A DNA stretch of 64,000 nt from Commensalibacter oyaizuii (GTDB lineage Bacteria > Pseudomonadota > Alphaproteobacteria > Acetobacterales > Acetobacteraceae), in contig NZ_JASBAO010000001.1 in NCBI RefSeq assembly GCF_029953265.1, forward strand, positions 496,001-560,000. The letters are read 5' to 3'. The notes under the pieces are model-generated. The model was not told the DNA's origin, ran no database searches, and saw only the letters and a list, made by a program, of their open reading frames with translations. Both the position numbers and the translations under genes were made by a program. This document shows positions 28,801-37,218 of the stretch, piece after piece (within the stretch, counting starts at the first letter, position 1; the number at the start of each line of letters is the position of its first letter).

Positions 28801-29879
28801 TGAACAAATAAAGTCCCCTGAGCATTTAGGGTTGTGCTGACAATTTTACCATCAGAAATATAAATTGATGCAGAGGTTGCCGTTGTGTTTTCAATATAGT
28901 TTGTTGATCCACTTGAAGCAAACAGCGTGCCAGCTTGAAAATTTGTATTATATGCGCTGCCACCACTGGTGAGGTATACTCTGCCTGACACAAAGTTCGT
29001 ATTGGATGCAACACCATTATTACTGACGTATAAGTTACCATTCACAAAACTTGTATTGGATGTAACACCACCATTATTAACGTATATGTTACCCACTGCT
29101 ACGTTTGTGTCAAAGATAGAACCACCACCAGTAACGTATAAGGAACCTGTGTTCATACTGGTGTTGTAAGCACTACCATTATTGAAGACACTGACCTTTG
29201 TACTTTCATATATTCTGGTATCACTTGCGACACCGCCATTATATATGCTGACAACACCATTAGCTCTGTTTGTGATACTTGTGGCGATACCATTGTCAAA
29301 TACGCTCATGGTTCCGCCTTTTACAAGCGTGTCATAAGCATATCCAGCGGAAGCCACTTCCATGGTTCCGCCACTATTGATGGTCGTTGCATAGGCAGAG
29401 CCGTTGTTATAAACGCCTATGCCAAGATCTACATTATTATTAACTGTCGTATTGCTGGCTATTCCGTTATCTTCAACAAATAGGGTACCGCCTCTATTAA
29501 GGGTTGTACTTACAATTTTACCATCATTTACAGAAATTGTTGCAAAAGTTGCTGTTGTATTTTCAATATAGTTTGTTGATCCATTTGAAGCGTATATATG
29601 GCCAGCATTTATATTTGTGTTATACGCACTACCGCCACTAGTAATGACCACCCCACCGTTATTATTTACAGTGGTACTATAAATCTTACCATTATTATAG
29701 ACGTTTACGTTGCCATTAACATTAATAGTTGTATTAGAAGCAACGCCTTCATCATAAACATTTAAAGTATCATTTTTTGAAACAATTTTGTCATTGATTA
29801 TGCCACTGCTAACATTACTTGTCGATGCCATCGTATTGTTCCTATTGATATTAACGCTAATATTGCCTATATCACCCAT
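25881..29879 (-). CDS. Large AIDA-type repeat protein with C-terminal Hint domain
   Basis: A 1332-residue protein in two parts. Residues 1 to about 900 are tandem 18-20-residue repeats of the AIDA/adhesin type (pattern G-x-V-x-x-x-G-x-A-x-x-T-x-V-x-x-G-G), expected to form a long beta-solenoid. After a linker, a Hint (Hedgehog/intein-like, Hint_2) domain begins with C982 in EVCFLTGSMIKT and continues with ITPEHCLFF and DTHSVIWADG. There is no Sec signal peptide and no C-terminal autotransporter barrel, so export may use another route such as type I secretion (inference). Acetic acid bacteria commonly carry this repeat-plus-Hint design; its function is unknown but adhesion or self-processing is likely. 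The gene is monocistronic. Confidence 0.88.
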   Translation of the reverse strand: MGDIGNISVNINRNNTMASTSNVSSGIINDKIVSKNDTLNVYDEGVASNTTINVNGNVNVYNNGKIYSTTVNNNGGVVITSGGSAYNTNINAGHIYASNGSTNYIENTTATFATISVNDGKIVSTTLNRGGTLFVEDNGIASNTTVNNNVDLGIGVYNNGSAYATTINSGGTMEVASAGYAYDTLVKGGTMSVFDNGIATSITNRANGVVSIYNGGVASDTRIYESTKVSVFNNGSAYNTSMNTGSLYVTGGGSIFDTNVAVGNIYVNNGGVTSNTSFVNGNLYVSNNGVASNTNFVSGRVYLTSGGSAYNTNFQAGTLFASSGSTNYIENTTATSASIYISDGKIVSTTLNAQGTLFVQDNGIASNTIINNTIDLGIGVSNNGSVYATTINNGGTMEVTSAGYAYDTLVSGGTMSVFDNGSATSITNRANGVVSIYNGGVASGTRIYEGTKVSVFNNGSAYNTSMNTGSLYVTNGAIFDTNVALGTIYVDNGGIASNTSFVYGKVYVTSGGSVYNTNFESGRLYASSGSTNYIENTTATSASIYISDGKIVSTTLNAQGTLFVQDNGIASNTIINNTIDLGIGVSNNGSVYATTINNGGTMEVTSAGYAYDTTISSGGTMNVSSSGHAYSTTISTGGVMNVSSFGYAQDTTVRAKASLNVEGGVVSNTTTLGYSLLTITSNGSAYDNTVSGGTILISNGSNNYLENTTAYIATISITDGQMVGTTLNDYATIFVAGNGIVSNTIINNASDLGIGVSNNGKAYGTTINSGAVMSVSTDGYAYDTTVNQGGKLFVYNVGAIISKTIIENNGVLQVYSNGQAFDTTINEGGLLSVYSAGISHDVTVNKGGSLVIDAGSFLDGTADIYNGGSAVIWGSAGGNVNLLGDNNTQLVLTGLNDGGNATIVINNFAGQEPGNSDSIILEGVNPNDVVSVAYEDANGNASPNHVTLTLKNGSKITMNIVGAENAGYNLSSSNGQLVYEVCFLTGSMIKTVNGEIEVENLRAGDKIVTYDWKNNQEVIQNVKWVGYKNATVNPDQPDDMAGYPVRILKDAIAENVPYKDLLITPEHCLFFGNMFVPVRMLVNGVSIFYDYSIKNYTYYHVETDTHSVIWADGMLTESYLDTGNRYTFNQHNNIVLFPQRRTAKSWGEDGCAALITDRNNVEPLFNRLLARAKEIGLQEPLNNFVIDDNPDLCVQTNDGKIIYPHARNQDRFIFTLPSNTQTIHILSQSSRPCDAIGPFVDDRRELGVLIGDVTLLSRNETIKIDTHLLQNDLEGWHGIESHLYRWTNGHASLPLRNHKTKYSENQSYDILIVHVIAGGPYLSLTKEIKKIA
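28042..28295. repeat. Long internal direct repeat, copy A
   Basis: This 254-bp stretch inside the repeat/Hint gene is identical to 28657-28910 except for one base (A/G in the TTAGAAAC versus TTGGAAAC position). The offset is 615 bp, exactly 205 codons, so the frame is kept. Such near-identity at silent positions indicates recent duplication or gene conversion. Confidence 0.93.
28657..28910. repeat. Long internal direct repeat, copy B
   Basis: Partner of 28042-28295, one mismatch in 254 bp. A third, diverged copy lies at about 29329-29582. Measured between the shared STNYIENTTAT segments, the large repeats are 224 and 205 codons long, and the difference is about one 18-residue unit plus one residue. 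Confidence 0.93.
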
Positions 29880-29898
29880 CTAGTGACAGCAAAGTGTA

Positions 29899-29915
29899 AT
29901 TACAATATTTGTAAT
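29899..29915. promoter_or_regulatory. 17-bp dyad just upstream of the repeat/Hint start, candidate operator
   Basis: ATTACAA and TTGTAAT form a perfect 7-3-7 dyad ending 20 bases before the start codon of the repeat/Hint gene. A repressor bound here would block transcription or initiation. No matching regulator gene is adjacent. Confidence 0.4.
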
Positions 29916-30133
29916 ATTTTTTTCTTTGATTTTTTTTATATTATTTGCAAAAAATAAGTTTTTATTTGTTAATAAAATTAATTATTTATTAATAATTAAT
30001 ATTTATTTGTTAATTTGTTGGTATATTATAATGAAATTGTTTTGATTTATAAATAACGCAATTCGGCTATTTTGATTAACTATTTGACTTTTTAAAATAA
30101 TCTTCGTATACAGCATTTATTGCTGGGAAAGTG

Positions 30134-30236
30134 GTTTATTGTTTTTACCAAAATAGTTAGAGGTTACATTGGTAAGAAATATAGACCCGTCCTTACAGAA
30201 TATGGAACTACCAGTACAATAAACAATTAGTATTGT
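30134..30236 (+). promoter_or_regulatory. Candidate structured rpsD leader with alternative pairings
   Basis: GTTTATTGT (30134-30142) pairs perfectly with ACAATAAAC (30216-30224). Inside it TTACCAA (30145-30151) pairs with TTGGTAA (30169-30175), extendable by three pairs. The same ACAATA (30216-30221) can pair instead with TATTGT at 30231-30236. The two folds exclude each other. The rpsD start is 43 bases further on. This is a pattern seen by eye and not a known motif match. Confidence 0.4.
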
Positions 30237-30278
30237 TGCCTCTGCAATATTATAGATATAAGAAAGTTTTTAACTGTT

Positions 30279-30896
30279 ATGAGTAAACGCTTACAAAGCA
30301 AGTACAAAATTAACCGCCGTTTAGGTGTTAATTTGTGGGGTCGCGCAAAGTCCCCCGTTAATAAACGTGAATATGGTCCAGGTCAGCACGGTCAACGTCG
30401 CCGTTCAAAACCATCTGACTATAGTGTTCAGTTAATGGCAAAGCAAAAACTGAAAGGTTACTATGGTAACATCAGTGAAAAACAATTCCGCCGTTACTAT
30501 GCAGAAGCATCACGCCGTAAAGGGGATACTTCTGAAAATCTGATTGACCTACTAGAACGTCGTTTGGATGCGGTTGTTTACCGCCTGAAATTTGCAGCAA
30601 CACCTTTTGCTGCTCGTCAATTTATCAATCACGGTCATATTTTAGTTAACGGTAAGAAAGTTAATATTCCTTCTTACTCTTTAAAAGATAACGATGTTGT
30701 TGAAGTTAAAGAAAAATCAAAACAACTTTCTATTGTGTTAGATGCAGTTCAAAGCAAAGAACGTGACATTCCTGAATATTTACAAGTAGATCATCGTCAA
30801 ATGAAGGGATCGTTTGTTCGCACCCCTAAATTAAACGATGTTCCATATCCTGTTACCATGGAACCAAATTTGGTTATCGAGTTCTATTCTCGTTAA
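30279..30896 (+). CDS. rpsD: 30S ribosomal protein S4
   Basis: Primary 16S rRNA-binding protein that starts 30S assembly, 205 residues. Visible are the N-terminal basic segment [37 protein letters not shown], the S4 RNA-binding domain with [14 protein letters not shown] and [21 protein letters not shown], and the conserved C-terminal VIEFYSR. No Cys zinc knuckle is present, as expected for the alphaproteobacterial form. It is a single-gene unit, as usual in alphaproteobacteria, with a long leader and its own terminator. Confidence 0.98.
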   Translation: MSKRLQSKYKINRRLGVNLWGRAKSPVNKREYGPGQHGQRRRSKPSDYSVQLMAKQKLKGYYGNISEKQFRRYYAEASRRKGDTSENLIDLLERRLDAVVYRLKFAATPFAARQFINHGHILVNGKKVNIPSYSLKDNDVVEVKEKSKQLSIVLDAVQSKERDIPEYLQVDHRQMKGSFVRTPKLNDVPYPVTMEPNLVIEFYSR

Positions 30897-30921
30897 TTTT
30901 TTTTGCCACTTTGCAAAATTT

Positions 30922-30950
30922 GCCGAGCGATATCTATCCGCTCGGCTTTT
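30922..30950 (+). terminator. Rho-independent terminator after rpsD
   Basis: GCCGAGCG (30922-30929) pairs with CGCTCGGC (30939-30946), loop of nine, followed by TTTTGTGTG. It lies 25 bases after the rpsD stop and before prfC. Confidence 0.88.
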
Positions 30951-30987
30951 GTGTGTTTAAATCCTTATATTTATCTGAGCTTTTTTT

Positions 30988-32544
30988 ATGTCAAACTCCG
31001 TTCACAATTTGGAAAATGAAATTTCTCGTCGTCGTACATTTGCGATTATTTCCCATCCTGACGCGGGTAAAACGACATTAACAGAACGGATTTTACATGC
31101 TGGGGGTGCCATTCAAATGGCTGGTAATGTTCGTGCAAAACGCGAACAACGGCGCACCCGATCTGATTGGATGAATATTGAAAAAGATCGTGGTATTTCG
31201 GTCGTAACTTCTGTTATGACTTTTGAATATGGTGGTTGTATTTTTAATTTACTTGATACCCCAGGCCACGAGGATTTTTCCGAGGATACATATAGAACGC
31301 TTACCGCTGTCGATGCTGCCGTCATGGTTATTGATGCAGCCAAAGGGATTGAGGCTAGAACTCGTAAGTTATTTGAAATTTGTCGCCTACGTGACATTCC
31401 CATTATAACCTTTATTAATAAAATGGACAGAGAATCTCAAGATCCGTTTGAATTACTTGACGAGGTTGCTTCTACGTTGGCACTAGAAACCACTCCTTTA
31501 ACATGGCCTGTTGGACGTGCTGCCAAATTTTTGGGAACCTATGATTTACGCACACAATCTATGCGGTTAAAAGAGGAAATTGCTGACACTGATGACCGCA
31601 TAATACTGTTGAATGAAGAAATAGAACTAGCCAAAGCAGCATTACCCGAATTTAATATTGATGATTTTAATGCTGGATTTTTAACGCCTGTTTTTTTCGG
31701 AAGTGCCATTAAAGAATTGGGGGTTATTGATTTATTGGATGCTTTGGCTGATTTTGGACCCAGTCCTAGAAACCAAGCCAGCAATGACCGTCAGGTTTCC
31801 GCAAACGAACCATCCATGACTGCTTTGGTTTTTAAAATTCAAGCAAATATGGATCCCAATCATCGCGACCGTATTGCCTTTGCCCGTATTTGTTCTGGTC
31901 GATTGGAACGGGGGATGAAGTTAAAGCATACACGTACTGGAAAAACATTTGCATTGCATACCCCACAATTTTTCTTTGCCAGAGACCGCCAACTTGCAGA
32001 AGAAGCTTTTGCTGGTGACGTTGTGGGAATTCCAAACCATGGTACATTAAGGATTGGCGATACATTAACTGAGGGTGAAGACTTACAATTTACAGGTGTT
32101 CCATATTTTGCCCCAGAAATTTTACGACGCGTTAATTTAAAAGATGCAATGAAGGCTAAAAAGTTAAAGCAAGCTTTAACAGAATTAGCAGAAGAGGGCG
32201 TTGTTCAGTTATTTAAACCTCAAGATGGTTCGGCCCCGATTGTAGGGGTTGTCGGAGTACTACAGCTGGATGTTTTGCAAACAAGATTAAAGCACGAATA
32301 TGGTGTGGAAATAACTTTCGATGGTATTTCCTTTACTCAGGCACGTTGGGTGCAAGGCGACAGAAATATGATCGAACGATTTATAAATTCAAATCGCAGT
32401 GCAATTGCTGATGATATTGACGGAGATCCAGTATTCTTGTCAACCTCGGATTTTATGATGCAACGCACTATCGATGCAAATAAAGAATTGTCCTTTCATG
32501 ATATTAAACAAATCGGTGTGGCTTTATCTTCTGATAAGCGTTAA
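30988..32544 (+). CDS. prfC: Peptide chain release factor 3
   Basis: Translational GTPase that recycles RF1/RF2 from the ribosome after termination. The 518-residue protein shows the G motifs ISHPDAGKTTLTE, DRGISVVTS (switch I), DTPGHEDFSEDTYR and FINKMDRES, which is the RF3 rather than EF-G pattern. Domain II/III signatures follow, including FVFK-like LVFKIQANMDPNHRDRIAF and GVVGVLQLDVLQTRLKHEY. It lies downstream of rpsD but behind its terminator, so it probably has its own promoter. Confidence 0.97.
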   Translation: MSNSVHNLENEISRRRTFAIISHPDAGKTTLTERILHAGGAIQMAGNVRAKREQRRTRSDWMNIEKDRGISVVTSVMTFEYGGCIFNLLDTPGHEDFSEDTYRTLTAVDAAVMVIDAAKGIEARTRKLFEICRLRDIPIITFINKMDRESQDPFELLDEVASTLALETTPLTWPVGRAAKFLGTYDLRTQSMRLKEEIADTDDRIILLNEEIELAKAALPEFNIDDFNAGFLTPVFFGSAIKELGVIDLLDALADFGPSPRNQASNDRQVSANEPSMTALVFKIQANMDPNHRDRIAFARICSGRLERGMKLKHTRTGKTFALHTPQFFFARDRQLAEEAFAGDVVGIPNHGTLRIGDTLTEGEDLQFTGVPYFAPEILRRVNLKDAMKAKKLKQALTELAEEGVVQLFKPQDGSAPIVGVVGVLQLDVLQTRLKHEYGVEITFDGISFTQARWVQGDRNMIERFINSNRSAIADDIDGDPVFLSTSDFMMQRTIDANKELSFHDIKQIGVALSSDKR

Positions 32545-32808
32545 CTAATAGCGTATAAATCTTGTAAAAGTCAGCAAATTAAGAAACTAACAATTTTAAC
32601 GCTTTTCAATGATGCTGGCTAATTGTATGCGGTTTGTAAATAGTATCAGTGATCCTATGGATAAAGCATGTGCTCAACTCTTGTAGAAAATTAATCTTCG
32701 TCTTTATGATAAGGATACTTTAGGCGCCTTATCTAAGTTTAGTTAAAGGGTAAATGATCAATAAACATCATCAATGGAGAAGATCAATAAACCGTTCTAT
32801 TTTCAAAA
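32545..32808. other. Intergenic region with a possible decayed reading frame
   Basis: About 260 bp between prfC and the convergent Nudix gene. From an ATG at 32627 a frame reads with residue choice that looks protein-like, is interrupted by TAG at 32684 and continues as KINLRLYDKDTLGALSKFS to a TAA at 32744. It could be a gene remnant or chance. No clear terminator is seen. Confidence 0.2.
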
Positions 32809-33495
32809 TTACTCGCCCATACTTTTCAATAAATATAAAGTAGTTGGCAGAGTTCGATCCGGAATATCCAATTGATTATTGATACAGATTAATGCTTGGT
32901 ATTCAGGATTGGCATTCTCCTTCCATTTTTGTAGTATTACTTGGTAAGATAATTGCGTTTCTAATTTAATACCGATATCAATAATATGCGTATCACTATG
33001 CTCGGTTGCAGAAAGTATTGTCGGATTGAAAAAATCATTTTGTTGTAGACCTAACTCTTCTTGAGCCTCCGCATAGAGTTGATCAAGCAAATTAACATCA
33101 TCAGTGTTTTGTCTGGATTCCACGGTGCCTGCGGGCGGAGATTGCCAATATCCTGGCAAATAGACAGCATTTGTTGATCTTTTCCCCAATATAATCCCTT
33201 GTGAACACTGAATTAATCCAATAACGGCAAGAGAGCGTATTAATAGCTGTGTATATAGTTCAGGTTTTACTGTTTGTGCTAAGACATATTTATATTCAGT
33301 CCAATATCCAGTAATATTATTTGACGTAATCGTTGTAACGTTGAATATTCTACCATTAAACAGCTTTGGAAATTGTTTTTTCTTGTTTTCCCAAAGTCTA
33401 TTGACCTCAGCCTCTAGCAATGATGGGTATATATATGGATTTGAAATGCTGCGAACTTTTAGTGATGGTTCTAAAGCAAAGGTTTCCCACTGCAT
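32809..33495 (-). CDS. Nudix hydrolase-like protein
   Basis: A 228-residue protein with a Nudix fold by pattern: a beta-rich N-terminal part (LFNGRIFNVTTI, WTEYKYVLAQ), GKRSTNAVYLPGYWQSPPAGTVE and then the Nudix box ending AEAQEELGL. The box differs from the consensus G-x5-E-x7-REUxEExGU: the Arg of REU is Ala, although the metal-binding EE pair is kept. The first half of the box also has a longer spacing. Substrate is unknown; possibly a nucleotide sugar or NDP-X compound. It lies 32 bases downstream of tRNA-Gln on the same strand and may share its transcript. Confidence 0.75.
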   Translation of the reverse strand: MQWETFALEPSLKVRSISNPYIYPSLLEAEVNRLWENKKKQFPKLFNGRIFNVTTITSNNITGYWTEYKYVLAQTVKPELYTQLLIRSLAVIGLIQCSQGIILGKRSTNAVYLPGYWQSPPAGTVESRQNTDDVNLLDQLYAEAQEELGLQQNDFFNPTILSATEHSDTHIIDIGIKLETQLSYQVILQKWKENANPEYQALICINNQLDIPDRTLPTTLYLLKSMGE

Positions 33496-33527
33496 TTTAT
33501 GATCTGCTTTATAAAATTTTAGGGATT

Positions 33528-33601
33528 TGGCTGGGAGACCTGGATTCGAACCAGGGCTGACCGGGTCAGAGCCGGTAGTTCTACCGCTAAACTATCTCCC
33601 A
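33528..33601 (-). tRNA. tRNA-Gln, anticodon CTG
   Basis: A 74-nt cloverleaf with CCA encoded. Acceptor stem TGGGAGA pairs with TCTCCCA, discriminator G, anticodon arm ACCGG-CTCTGAC-CCGGT, giving anticodon CTG (reads CAG), and T arm CCTGG-TTCGAAT-CCAGG. The weak U1-A72 pair and G73 are known identity features of bacterial tRNA-Gln, which supports the assignment. Confidence 0.95.
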
Positions 33602-33772
33602 ACGATAATTTAGGCTTTGATATCATTAATTTATATATATAACAAGGAAATTTTAGTGTATAAAGAATTAACAAAGGGATGTATTTATCATATCCGATAC
33701 ATATATAACTTTAAAAGATTAATCAATTTAAAGGAGCTTTATTGTTTTATAAAGTGATCTGAGGGTTAAGAG

Positions 33773-34786
33773 ATGTTCGCGGCATTAGATTTAGGTACAA
33801 ATAATTGCCGACTCCTAATCGTATCTTCAGGACGACGAGGTATAAAAGTTATAGATAACTATAACCGCGTAGTTCGATTAGGAGAAGGGTTATATGAAAG
33901 TGGTGTTTTGAGTGAAGCCGCTATGGAACGTACTTTATTTGCTTTACGTCACTGTGCCGCTAGAATTGAACGTCGAAAATCCTTTAAATTGTATGCTGTT
34001 GCAACTGAAGCTTGTCGTCGGGCCAGCAACGCAAGCACGTTTTTAAAACGTGTACACAACGAAACAGGGCTAAATATTAATATTATATCCCCAAGAGAGG
34101 AGGCAGAACTTGCAGTCGCTGGGTGCAGTGCCTTTCTTCATGATAAGCTTTTGAGACGTAATCGAACAAAAACTTTGCTTTTTGATATTGGTGGTGGATC
34201 AACTGAAATTGCTTGGGTAAGGATTGACCCCATCAGAAAAAAGCAAACTTTGATCGGTTGTTGCAGTATCCCCGTTGGTGTTATTACATTAAGAGAGCAA
34301 TTTAGACGCCTGACTTTAAATGAATATTATCATATGGTTGATTATGTTTTAAATAAAATCAATGCATTTGAACGCATACATCAAATCAGGGCCGAAATCT
34401 TACGCGAACAAGTACAGTTTGTCGGTGTCAGTGGCACAATCACTGCTTTGGCGAGCATGATTTTAAAACAACCTAAATATAGTCGTTCTGCTATTGATGG
34501 GCTATTGTTGGAAACATCACAAGTTAAAGATATGGTTCGACATATATTGGTCAGTAAATTTAACAAGATTTATGATTATTCCACGGTCAATCAAAGTCGT
34601 TTACATTATTTACTACCTGGTTGCGCAATTTTTGAGGCCATTCATACAGTATGGCCTGTAGAAGACATTGTTGTTGCGGACAGAGGTATACGTGACGGCA
34701 TCATTGCCAAAATGTTAGAGGCCAACAAATCACACAATACTGGAAAAAATCATTTCCACTCTTCTCGTTTTTTTGTAAAAAATTAA
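33773..34786 (+). CDS. ppx: Exopolyphosphatase / Ppx-GppA family phosphatase
   Basis: ASKHA-fold phosphatase of 337 residues. Motifs are AALDLGTNNCRLLIV at the N-terminus, KLYAVATEACRRASN, LFDIGGGSTEIAWV and VGVSGTITALASMIL, then DRGIRDGII. It is the short form made of the two ASKHA domains only, lacking the C-terminal HD-like region of E. coli Ppx. Substrates of the family are polyphosphate and pppGpp; which one applies here is not visible. It starts the ppx-rlmE-guaB-RsmB-like run and is divergent from tRNA-Gln. Confidence 0.9.
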   Translation: MFAALDLGTNNCRLLIVSSGRRGIKVIDNYNRVVRLGEGLYESGVLSEAAMERTLFALRHCAARIERRKSFKLYAVATEACRRASNASTFLKRVHNETGLNINIISPREEAELAVAGCSAFLHDKLLRRNRTKTLLFDIGGGSTEIAWVRIDPIRKKQTLIGCCSIPVGVITLREQFRRLTLNEYYHMVDYVLNKINAFERIHQIRAEILREQVQFVGVSGTITALASMILKQPKYSRSAIDGLLLETSQVKDMVRHILVSKFNKIYDYSTVNQSRLHYLLPGCAIFEAIHTVWPVEDIVVADRGIRDGIIAKMLEANKSHNTGKNHFHSSRFFVKN

Positions 34787-34811
34787 TATCTGAAATATAT
34801 AAAAGTTCTTA

Positions 34812-35525
34812 ATGATGGATAAACAAAACACAAACGAGGGGGCTAGAAAAAAAAAGACCTCTCGTTTTGCAACAGACGGACTAACAGTTAAACTAAAAAA
34901 AAGTAGAGGTCGTTCAACCTCTCAACAAAGATGGTTAACCCGTCAATTAAATGATCCATACGTGCGTGCTGCTCAACAACAAGGGTGGCGTTCCAGAGCA
35001 GCGTTCAAATTGATAGAATTGGATGAAAAATTTCATTTCTTAAGGCCTGGTTTAAAAGTTGTGGATCTAGGGGCTGCGCCTGGGGGATGGTCACAAGTTG
35101 CAGTTTATCGCAAGGCGACCACAGTGGTTGGTATTGATTTGTTAGCTGTCGATCCCATTCCTGGGGCTGAAATCGTGCAAGGAGATTTCACGGACCCACA
35201 GAATATGGATATTTTAATCGAAAAATTGGGGGGTAAGGCTGATCTAGTCATGTCTGACATGGCACCTAATACAACTGGCCATGCCATGACAGATCATATC
35301 CGTATTATGAATCTAACAGCAGAAGCATTGGATTTCGCAATCCAAATTTTAAACCCAGAAGGGGTCTTTATAGCTAAAGTTTTCCAAGGTGGTACAGAAA
35401 AGGATATGCTAAATACTCTAAAACGCATGTTTAAAACAGTTAAGCACGCCAAACCGCCAGCTAGTCGAAAAGAATCTAGAGAGTTATATGTTATTGCTAT
35501 GGGTTTTAAAAACACTGAAAACTGA
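34812..35525 (+). CDS. rlmE: 23S rRNA 2'-O-methyltransferase RlmE (FtsJ/RrmJ)
   Basis: Methylates the ribose of U2552 in 23S rRNA, late in 50S assembly. The 237-residue protein has a basic N-terminal extension of about 50 residues, then WRSRAAFKLIELDEKF (catalytic Lys), the SAM loop VVDLGAAPGGWSQVA, SDMAPNTTGHAMTDH (catalytic Asp), FIAKVFQGG (Lys) and SRKESRELYVIA (Glu), so the K-D-K-E tetrad is complete. Two adjacent ATG codons are possible starts. It lies 25 bases after ppx. Confidence 0.96.
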   Translation: MMDKQNTNEGARKKKTSRFATDGLTVKLKKSRGRSTSQQRWLTRQLNDPYVRAAQQQGWRSRAAFKLIELDEKFHFLRPGLKVVDLGAAPGGWSQVAVYRKATTVVGIDLLAVDPIPGAEIVQGDFTDPQNMDILIEKLGGKADLVMSDMAPNTTGHAMTDHIRIMNLTAEALDFAIQILNPEGVFIAKVFQGGTEKDMLNTLKRMFKTVKHAKPPASRKESRELYVIAMGFKNTEN

Positions 35526-35642
35526 CTAATGTTGGAAAGTTAATTTTCGTAATCAATTGTGTAAAAATATTCTGTTTCCTAGATAAATATTTTTTTCTCT
35601 TGTCGAGAACATCTTTTAAGAGTATGAAGAATTGCCAAATGA

Positions 35643-37196
<1,554 letters not shown>

Positions 37197-37218
37197 TTAA
37201 GAAAATAAGTACATAACT

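Larger units (their letters stand above)
29880..30278. other. Divergent intergenic region between the repeat/Hint gene and rpsD
   Basis: About 400 bp. The half nearest the repeat/Hint gene is extremely AT-rich and holds two dyads: ATTACAA-TAT-TTGTAAT at 29899-29915 and ATTAATTATT-TATT-AATAATTAAT at 29977-30000. The half nearest rpsD holds a structured leader candidate at 30134-30236. No gene is seen. Confidence 0.65.

Noticed and set aside
27353-29169. Several 60-80-codon frames and CRISPR-like repetition inside the repeat/Hint gene
   Set aside because: The repeats are in frame, vary in spacer length and encode the AIDA-type unit; there are no cas genes. The small frames are products of the repetitive coding sequence.
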